DNA of 49,735 bases from Vreelandella aquamarina (GTDB lineage: Bacteria > Pseudomonadota > Gammaproteobacteria > Pseudomonadales > Halomonadaceae), in assembly GCF_900110265.1 (NCBI RefSeq), contig NZ_FODB01000025.1:1-49735 (forward strand). The letters are read 5' to 3'. The notes under the pieces are model-generated. The model searched no databases. It saw only the letters and a program-made list of their open reading frames with translations, and was not told the origin of the DNA. The position numbers and the translations under genes were made by a program. Shown here piece by piece: positions 44,061-49,735 of this stretch (position 1 is the first letter of the stretch; each line of letters opens with the position of its first letter).

Positions 44061-44501
44061 ATGGAGCGTGTTTCGCAGGAGTTCCCTAACGCAGCGGTTA
44101 TCCATCGTCATCCGCTGACTGTGCGGGTGACGGATATGAACTACGGCCGCCATCTGGGGCATGATGCGCTGGTATCGCTGCTTCATGAGGCTCGTATGCA
44201 GGCCTTCGCCGCCCTCGATCTGCCCGAGTGGGATATACACGGCTACCCAAGCGTTGTGGTTGACCTCGCCGTGCAGTATCAACAGGAGGCCCGCTTTCCC
44301 GATGCGCTGGTGATAGAAACGGCAGTGCCCGACCCAGAAGGCAAAGCCTTAACGGTGTTCCATAGGGTGACTAAGGCGGAAACGGGCGATGTGGTGGCTA
44401 CCGCTCGGGTAAATAAACTACTGATTGACTTGGCTGCTGGCCGCCCGGTAGCGATTCCCGATACGGTGAAGCAAACGCTTGCTGATGCAAGGGGGGGATA
44501 A
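44061..44501 (+). CDS. Acyl-CoA thioesterase, hotdog fold (4HBT)
   Basis: A 146-residue hotdog thioesterase. Seen: LTVRVTDMNYGRHLGHDALV with the conserved Asp-x-Asn-x-x-Gly-His-like active site, SLLHEARMQAFAALDLPEWD, and VVDLAVQYQQEARFPDALVI. It hydrolyses acyl-CoA or aryl-CoA esters; the substrate is not readable. AAGGAG precedes the ATG. Its stop codon shares a base with the start of prkB, so the two are coupled. Confidence 0.88.
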   Translation: MERVSQEFPNAAVIHRHPLTVRVTDMNYGRHLGHDALVSLLHEARMQAFAALDLPEWDIHGYPSVVVDLAVQYQQEARFPDALVIETAVPDPEGKALTVFHRVTKAETGDVVATARVNKLLIDLAAGRPVAIPDTVKQTLADARGG

Positions 44502-45373
44502 TGTCCCGAGAATATCCCATCATCGCGGTAACGGGTTCGTCAGGGGCGGGTACCACTACCGTGCGCCGCAGCTTCGAGCGCATGTTTTTGCGTGAAGATG
44601 TGCATGCTGCCATGGTGGATGGGGATGCGTTTCACCGCTATACCCGCGATGACCTAAAGCGCATTTTCCGTGAAGAGCCAGAACGTAAAGATGAGCTATC
44701 TCACTTTGCCGTAGAAGCCAACTTGCTTGATCGCCTGGAAGGTCTGTTTATCGAGTACGGAGAGCACGGTGCTGGCATCTTCAGGCACTATATCCATGCG
44801 GAAGATAAGCAGAAAATTGAAGCCGGGTATCGGGTGGGCACCTTCACCGAGTGGCAGTCGCTGCCTTGCGGCACTGACTTGCTGTTTTACGAAGGGCTGC
44901 ACGGTGGGTTAGTGACCCAAGAGTACGATATTGCCCGCCATGTGGATCTATTGGTGGGTGTTGCGCCGACCATGAATCTGGAGTGGATTCAAAAGATCGA
45001 CCGGGACACGAAGCTGCGCGGCTACTCTCAGGAAGCGGTGATCGACACTATCTTGGGCCGTATGGATGACTATGTGCGCTATATCCAGCCACAGTTTTCC
45101 CGTACCCATATCAACTTCCAACGGGTGCCCACGGTCGATACGTCCAACCCCTTTGAAGTGCAGGATATTCCGACCGATTCGGAGTCGTTTGTGGTCATCC
45201 GTTTCCGCGACCCTTCAACCGTCGATTTCCCTTGGTTGCTGGCGATGATTAAAGACTCCTTTATGACCCGTCCGCATACCCTGGTGGTGCCCGGCGCTCG
45301 TATGTCATTGGCGATGGAACTGATTCTGGCACCGCTGGTTCGCCACTTACTGTCGCAGCGCCGTTTTCGCTAA
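44501..45373 (+). CDS. prkB: Phosphoribulokinase-family protein PrkB
   Basis: A 290-residue kinase of the phosphoribulokinase/uridine kinase fold. P-loop IIAVTGSSGAGTTTVRRSF near residue 7-25, then VDGDAFHRYTRDDLKRIFRE, CGTDLLFYEGLHGGLVTQEY, GVAPTMNLEWIQKIDRDTKL and RGYSQEAVIDTILGRMDDYV. This is the PrkB type found in heterotrophs. No RuBisCO is seen in the window, so carbon fixation is unlikely and the physiological role is unclear. Overlaps the thioesterase stop (TAATG). Confidence 0.93.
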   Translation: MSREYPIIAVTGSSGAGTTTVRRSFERMFLREDVHAAMVDGDAFHRYTRDDLKRIFREEPERKDELSHFAVEANLLDRLEGLFIEYGEHGAGIFRHYIHAEDKQKIEAGYRVGTFTEWQSLPCGTDLLFYEGLHGGLVTQEYDIARHVDLLVGVAPTMNLEWIQKIDRDTKLRGYSQEAVIDTILGRMDDYVRYIQPQFSRTHINFQRVPTVDTSNPFEVQDIPTDSESFVVIRFRDPSTVDFPWLLAMIKDSFMTRPHTLVVPGARMSLAMELILAPLVRHLLSQRRFR

Positions 45374-45432
45374 CGGGGTAAGCGGGGCTGCCTTTTATCG
45401 ATAATAAACGCGCCAAACCTAAGGAGGCCGCG

Positions 45433-45774
45433 ATGGAGTGCCTGTTCTGCAAAATTATTAACCGCGACATTCCCGCTGATATCGTGTTTGAAGATGAGCA
45501 CGTGCTGGCGTTTAACGACATTAGCCCTCAAGCGCCGACCCATCAGCTTATTATCCCTAAAAAGCATATCTCGACGCTTAACGATATTACCGCCGACGAC
45601 CTAGCCCTCGTAGGCCGCTTGCAACACACCGCCGCGCAGCTTGCTAAGCAGCAGGGGTTTGCCGAGGATGGCTACCGTGTGGTGATGAACTGCAACGAAA
45701 TGGGCGGGCAGACCGTCTACCATATCCATATGCACTTAATGGGTGGGCGCGAGTTTACCTGGCCCGCAGGCTAA
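45433..45774 (+). CDS. hinT: HIT-family purine nucleoside phosphoramidase HinT
   Basis: A 113-residue histidine-triad hydrolase. Seen: [20 protein letters not shown], then [20 protein letters not shown], and the catalytic triad [15 protein letters not shown] with the HxHxH motif. It cleaves AMP-NH2-type phosphoramidates. The N-terminal CxxC is intact. AAGGAGG lies about six bases before the ATG. It ends at a bidirectional terminator. Confidence 0.96.
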   Translation: MECLFCKIINRDIPADIVFEDEHVLAFNDISPQAPTHQLIIPKKHISTLNDITADDLALVGRLQHTAAQLAKQQGFAEDGYRVVMNCNEMGGQTVYHIHMHLMGGREFTWPAG

Positions 45775-45811
45775 ACTGTCTCGCCGACCAACGGTAAACA
45801 GCCATCCATAA

Positions 45812-45847
45812 AAAAGCCCTGCGGCGGGAAACGCCAGCAGGGCTTTT
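45812..45847. terminator. Bidirectional terminator hinT / ettA
   Basis: AAAAGCCCTGC at 45812-45822 pairs with GCAGGGCTTTT at 45837-45847; A/T runs lie on both sides, suiting both convergent genes. Confidence 0.88.
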
Positions 45848-45869
45848 GCATTGCATAACGCCTAAAACA

Positions 45870-47531
45870 TTAGGCGTCGATGCGCTTGTACTTCATGCGC
45901 TTGGGCGTGTCATTACCGACGCGTTTCTTGTGATCTTCTTCGTATTCGGTGTAGTTACCGTCGAAGAACACCACTTCTGAATCGCCTTCAAACGCCAGAA
46001 TATGCGTGGCGATACGATCCAGGAACCAACGGTCGTGAGAAATCACCATGGCACAGCCAGGGAAGGCGAGCAGGGCTTCTTCCAGGGCGCGCAGGGTTTC
46101 GATATCCAGGTCGTTAGAGGGCTCATCCAGCAGCAGCACGTTAGCACCCTGTTTTAGGGTTTGCGCAAGCTGCAGGCGGCCACGCTCACCACCGGAAAGC
46201 TCATCCAGACGCTTCTGCTGGTCGTTGCCTTTGAAGTTAAAGCGACCAACGTAGGCTCGCGAAGAAACTTCATAGCCATTGATGTTGAGAATATCCTGGC
46301 CATCGGACACTGCTTCCCAGACAGTTTGCTTGTCGTCTAGGGCGTCACGCAGCTGTTCAACATAGGCAATGTCGACGGTTTCGCCGATTACCACTTCGCC
46401 AGCATCCGGCTGCTCTTTGCCGGTTACCAGCTTAAACAGCGTCGATTTACCGGCACCATTACCGCCCACAATACCCACAATCGCCCCTTGGGGAATAGTA
46501 AAGGAGAGATCCTGGTAGAGTAGTTTGTCGTCAAAACGCTTGGTGACGTTGTGGAACTCGATCACTTTGTCACCCAAGCGCGGGCCAGGCGGAATGTAGA
46601 TCTCGTTGGTCTCATTACGCTTCTGGAAATCGCCAGACTGCATCTCTTCAAAGCGGTTAAGACGCGCTTTGCTCTTCGCTTGGCGGCCTTTGGCGTTGCT
46701 GCGCACCCACTCAAGCTCTTGTTTGATGGCTTTCTGACGAGACGCTTCCTGTTTGGCTTCTTGGGTCAGGCGCTGCTCTTTCTGCTCAAGCCACTGGGAG
46801 TAGTTGCCTTCAAACGGAATACCTTGGCCGCGGTCCAGCTCAAGAATCCAGCCCGCGACGTTATCCAAGAAGTAACGGTCGTGGGTAATCGCAACGACAG
46901 TGCCGTTGTAGTCATGCAGGAAGCGCTCCAGCCACGCCACGGATTCAGCATCCAGGTGGTTGGTGGGCTCGTCCAGCAGTAGCATGTCCGGGCTTGAGAG
47001 CAGTAGGCGGCAAAGCGCTACACGACGACGCTCACCACCAGAAAGGTTGCCTACTTTGGCATCCCACGGCGGAAGGCGCAGCGCTTCTGCGGCTACCTCC
47101 AGCTTACGCTCAAGGTTGTGTGCATCGGCAGCTTCGATAATATTCTCAAGCCGTGCCTGCTCGCTGGCCAGGGCGTCAAAGTCGGCATCGGGTTCGGCGT
47201 AGGCAGCGTATACCGCGTCTAGTTTTTCCTGTGCCTCTTTGATGGCGCCTAAGGCCTCTTCGACGGTATCCCGAACGTTTTTCTCGTCGTCCAGCTGCGG
47301 CTCCTGGGGCAGGTAGCCCACGTTGATGCCGGGCATCGGACGAGCTTCACCTTCAAACTCTTTATCGACACCGGCCATAATGCGCAGCAGCGTGGATTTA
47401 CCGGCACCGTTTAAGCCCAGCACGCCGATCTTGGCGCCAGGGAAGAACGAGAGCGAAATATCCTTGAGAATTTGCTTTTTGGGCGGCACGACTTTGCCAA
47501 CCCGATTCATGGTGAATACGTATTGCGCCAT
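45870..47531 (-). CDS. ettA: Energy-dependent translational throttle protein EttA (ABC-F)
   Basis: A 553-residue ABC-F protein with two ATPase domains that binds the ribosomal E site and gates translation initiation by ADP:ATP ratio. First Walker A GVLGLNGAGKSTLLRIMAGV, signature NLSGGERRRVALCRLLLSSP, DEPTNHLDAESVAWLERFL; a linker rich in Arg/Lys (QAKSKARLNRFEEM) follows, then the second Walker A GIVGGNGAGKSTLFKLVTGK and signature ELSGGERGRLQLAQTL. No membrane segments. The ATG is at 47529-47531. Monocistronic. Confidence 0.96.
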   Translation of the reverse strand: MAQYVFTMNRVGKVVPPKKQILKDISLSFFPGAKIGVLGLNGAGKSTLLRIMAGVDKEFEGEARPMPGINVGYLPQEPQLDDEKNVRDTVEEALGAIKEAQEKLDAVYAAYAEPDADFDALASEQARLENIIEAADAHNLERKLEVAAEALRLPPWDAKVGNLSGGERRRVALCRLLLSSPDMLLLDEPTNHLDAESVAWLERFLHDYNGTVVAITHDRYFLDNVAGWILELDRGQGIPFEGNYSQWLEQKEQRLTQEAKQEASRQKAIKQELEWVRSNAKGRQAKSKARLNRFEEMQSGDFQKRNETNEIYIPPGPRLGDKVIEFHNVTKRFDDKLLYQDLSFTIPQGAIVGIVGGNGAGKSTLFKLVTGKEQPDAGEVVIGETVDIAYVEQLRDALDDKQTVWEAVSDGQDILNINGYEVSSRAYVGRFNFKGNDQQKRLDELSGGERGRLQLAQTLKQGANVLLLDEPSNDLDIETLRALEEALLAFPGCAMVISHDRWFLDRIATHILAFEGDSEVVFFDGNYTEYEEDHKKRVGNDTPKRMKYKRIDA

Positions 47532-47663
47532 GGAAATCCGTTAGGTTGTGGTAAAAGCGAGACCAGCAAATATGCTGGCTTGGTGCACAGATGATAGTGC
47601 CCAGCGCGGCTAAAGGCCAGCAAAGCAGTGGGGCAAGCGTAGAGTGGTCAAGCCGCAAAGATA

Positions 47664-47687
47664 AGGGGCACTCATTTGGGTGCCCCT
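47664..47687 (-). terminator. Terminator of the small acidic protein gene
   Basis: AGGGGCAC at 47664-47671 pairs with GTGCCCCT at 47680-47687; the minus-strand side continues TATCTTTGC. It lies 44 bp past the minus-strand stop at 47731. Confidence 0.65.
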
Positions 47688-47730
47688 CGGGTATGTCCAC
47701 CTTGAAAACGCTTAATAGATTGGCAAGGCG

Positions 47731-47943
47731 CTACTCTTCTTCGTCCCAGTCATCTTCAATCGCGCGCTGTAAGCGACGCTCTTCAAGCCACGCTTCTACC
47801 TGACGGCGAGCGCGCAGGGTATCCGCTTTACTGGGTTTGCTTTTACCGTAGTGATCGTCGTTGACTGCATCCAAGTTATCAAACTCGTCAGCATCAAGCC
47901 CATCGTTGGTGTAGGTTTCACGATTTAAGGGGTCACGGCTCAT
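47731..47943 (-). CDS. Small charged protein, PA3496-like
   Basis: A 70-residue soluble, acidic protein. The C-terminal part TLRARRQVEAWLEERRLQRA is a charged helix ending in an acidic DDWDEEE, reminiscent of the PA3496 family of small pseudomonad proteins described as putative envelope-integrity factors. The first 35 residues are acidic and low-complexity. The ATG at 47941-47943 has GGAGGG eight bases upstream; the longer frame to 48033 begins in non-conserved sequence. Function unknown. Confidence 0.72.
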   Translation of the reverse strand: MSRDPLNRETYTNDGLDADEFDNLDAVNDDHYGKSKPSKADTLRARRQVEAWLEERRLQRAIEDDWDEEE

Positions 47944-48105
47944 GGTATGCCCTCCAACCCAAGCCGGCGCACCGGCATCACAACGGCTCCTTACCCAACA
48001 GAAGCAAAGTAAGAAGCGCCTAACGCTAAACAAGCGCCTTGCCGCTATATAACGCCACTTGGATTGAAGTTCAAGCCCTATCTTTGTTTTTATGATGACA
48101 AATGT

Positions 48106-48543
48106 TTATTTGGCGTTTTCTTGCTGATTTTTTAGCGCTGACAGTGCCAATTGGGCCTCAACGCGTTCGGTCACATCTTTCTGAACACCGATGTAGTACA
48201 TCAAGTTGTCGGCTTCGTCATAAACTGGCGTAATTGACAGCTCATTCCAGAACATAGTGCCGTCTTTACGGTAGTTACGCAGCACTTCCCGCGAGGGGCG
48301 GCCATCCTGTAACGCTTCGCGGATCGACGATAGCGCATCCTGGTCGCGGTCTTCGTTTTGCAGAAAACGGCAGTCGCGATACAGAATTTCATCCGCACTG
48401 TAGCCCGTTAAGCGCTCAAAGCCCTTGTTCACGTAAATCAGGATGTTTTCGTCACCTTCCTGCTCCGCAACGACGATGCCATCTTCAGAAGCGTCAATAA
48501 TGCGCTCAAGTAACTCCGGGTTGATCAAGGGAGATCGTTTCAT
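48106..48543 (-). CDS. Short LOV-domain blue-light photoreceptor
   Basis: A 145-residue protein made of one LOV (PAS) domain with a short N-cap and a C-terminal helix, and no effector domain. The photoactive cysteine is present (C58 in YRDCRFLQ), as are flavin-contacting N90 and N100 in RNYRKDGTMFWNELSITPV and the signalling glutamine Q121 in GVQKDV. The sequence strongly resembles the short LOV proteins of Pseudomonas putida (PpSB1-LOV type), which form FMN-cysteinyl adducts in blue light. ATG 48543 has AGGA eight bases upstream; the TTG at 48546 is less likely. Confidence 0.93.
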   Translation of the reverse strand: MKRSPLINPELLERIIDASEDGIVVAEQEGDENILIYVNKGFERLTGYSADEILYRDCRFLQNEDRDQDALSSIREALQDGRPSREVLRNYRKDGTMFWNELSITPVYDEADNLMYYIGVQKDVTERVEAQLALSALKNQQENAK

Positions 48544-48729
48544 CAATGGATTCCTGTTGCTTTCGTTCTTTCGTAGCCATGGCGCTGTTGATCAGCGCGG
48601 GGCTCTCTTACTGCAGGACGATGCGGAATTTCACACTACCGAATAGAGGTAGAATAGCAAAAAAACAGCTCTCTACCGCCAACTGCTGCCCATCATGGCG
48701 AGCGTTGCGGTGCTTTGCAATCAACAACG

Positions 48730-49392
48730 CTATTCGGCTTCCGGTAACCGCTGTGCGCTGAACATCGCCCCCACTGCCGTGAGCGCCAAGACCACCAGCA
48801 ACATGGCGCTTCCTAGCCATTGCGCCAACGCGCCGATAATACCCCCGACAACCAGCATCAGTACGCCCGTAAGCGTATTGGAAAGCGCTACGTAAAGGGC
48901 GCGATTGTCTTGGCTGGCAATATCCACCAAATAGGTTTTGCGACCCAGGCGAACACCGTGATGCACAATCACCAATAGCGCATAAATCGCGGCATAGGGT
49001 AAAACGCTCTGCGTCCAGTCACCCGGCAACCAAGCTAAGGCCGCGCCTAATAGGCAGCACAACACCGTACCCACGGCAGCGTCGCGCATGACCCGGCGGC
49101 TGGACTGATCCGCGCGTTTTCCCCATATCGGGCTTGCCACCATAGCGGCTAGGCCGGATACCACCACTAAAATGCCTAGGCCGCCCAGCTCGGTTCCGCT
49201 CTGCTGCTGGCCGAGTAGCGCCAGGTAAGGCAGCGCCAGCGCGCTTGAAAGTAGCAGGGCCCTAGCGACATTGAAGTGTAAAAACGTGCGGTCTTCACGC
49301 AGTAGCGATAGCCCCAACTTAATGCTATCCCAGGCGTTTTCGCCGCCCTCGATGGAACCTGGCACCTCTTTAATGCGGGCTGCGCACGAGTT
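48730..49392 (-). pseudogene. MFS transporter, C-terminal half, truncated by IS256-like element
   Basis: The minus strand encodes about 215 residues of a major facilitator with six membrane segments (ALLLSSALALPYLALLGQQQ; VVVSGLAAMVASPIWGKRAD, the loop signature between helices; LTGVLMLVVGGIIGALAQWL). The usual length is about 400, so the N-terminal half is missing. The reading frame runs open upstream through ARIKEVPGSIEGG into IS sequence near 49392. A GTG at 49363-49365 could start a half protein, but function is unlikely. Substrate unknown. Confidence 0.82.
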
Positions 49393-49735
49393 ATTGTCAA
49401 ATTCTGTGTATGGCCGGTCAGGCGGCAGTCCTGTCTGACTGATCGGTCAAGGGTTCGCCGTCCTTGAACTGGACGTTGTTCACGACCAGCTCCAGCTTGT
49501 TGAACCCCTTGATCCGCTTCCAGCGCTTCTGGGCGCTCTGAAGCAGCTTGAAGACCATCGCCAGGGTCGTCGCTCTGGAGCCGCAGTTCCGGCTGCGCTT
49601 GCTCCGCAGGCGGACCGTGGCGAAGGTCGACTCGATCGGGTTGGTGGTGCGGATATGCACCCAGTGTTCTGCCGGGTAGTCATAGAACGCCAGCAGCTCC
49701 TCCCGATCCTTGGCCAGGCACTCCATGGCTCTGGG
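49390..49735 (-). mobile_element. IS256-like insertion sequence, right end (partial)
   Basis: The element contains the transposase 3' end and about 25 bp of terminal sequence (minus strand CATACACAGAATTTGACAAT), which resembles IS256-family ends. It cuts the MFS gene near 49390. The other end and target duplication are outside the window. Confidence 0.65.
49418..49735 (-). CDS. IS256-family transposase, C-terminal part (runs off window)
   Basis: About 105 residues open to the window edge. They include ECLAKDREELLAFYDYPAEH, HIRTTNPIESTFATVRLRSK (the end of the DDE domain with the catalytic-glutamate context NPIE), and TTLAMVFKLLQSAQKRWKRI with VQFKDGEP, the classical C-terminus of IS256 mutator-type transposases. 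The start lies outside the window. Confidence 0.93.
   Translation of the reverse strand, partial: PRAMECLAKDREELLAFYDYPAEHWVHIRTTNPIESTFATVRLRSKRSRNCGSRATTLAMVFKLLQSAQKRWKRIKGFNKLELVVNNVQFKDGEPLTDQSDRTAA

Overview
The window looks like a chromosomal contig from a halophilic gammaproteobacterium of the family Halomonadaceae (Halomonas/Vreelandella type). This is inferred from gene content and protein resemblance, not from a search. The indicators are a complete seven-gene Mrp Na+/H+ antiporter operon, a PHA regulator (PhaR), a Tat-exported HiPIP, an AstE fragment, traces of a betaine/carnitine locus, and the gammaproteobacterial order rnr-rlmB ... rpsF-rpsR-(membrane protein)-rplI-dnaB. Both edges lie inside transposase genes (IS1182-like on the left, IS256-like on the right), each next to a truncated host gene (astE, an MFS transporter). 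The contig therefore probably ends at multicopy insertion sequences.

Layout. 1-550: IS end and broken astE. 890-8170: wrbA, D-malate/tartrate dehydrogenase with divergent LysR regulator, lipocalin blc, yjbQ, a 600-bp graveyard of three gene fragments, an AGCS Na+/amino-acid symporter, azoR and an alkyltransferase-like DNA repair protein. 8290-14270: GNAT-nitrilase fusion, EamA permease, fadH, threonine aldolase. 14530-19400: prkA-yeaH-spoVR stress operon. 19470-21240: HiPIP, a stand-alone RAM-domain protein and a membrane-anchored nuclease. 21470-21880: three tRNA-Leu(CAG) genes. 22150-29060: rnr-rlmB, then the ribosomal protein cluster and dnaB. 29140-31230: two small conserved proteins, a DUF393 remnant and hemH. 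31428-37315: mrpABCDEFG. 37680-40320: MltB-like lytic transglycosylase, a periplasmic retropepsin-like protein and rsmE. 40340-42085: an IscB OMEGA element. 42184-47530: phaR, purD, a thioesterase, prkB, hinT and ettA. 47730-49735: a small acidic protein, a short LOV photoreceptor, and the truncated MFS gene followed by the IS256-like element.

Most of the window is ordinary housekeeping and stress physiology: salt and pH homeostasis (mrp, AGCS), translation and RNA decay (rnr, rlmB, rpsF/R, rplI, ettA, rsmE), redox defence (wrbA, azoR, HiPIP) and envelope turnover. The most notable system is the locus between rsmE and phaR. It encodes a full-length IscB with PLMP, RuvC, bridge-helix and HNH elements and all recognisable catalytic residues. 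Directly upstream is about 300 nt of highly structured non-coding sequence with the architecture of an omega-RNA (HEARO RNA), from which a 16-nt guide can be predicted. IscB is a known family; this locus, its guide and its lack of a transposase are the locus-specific points. The second notable gene is a stand-alone short LOV blue-light receptor with an intact photoactive cysteine.
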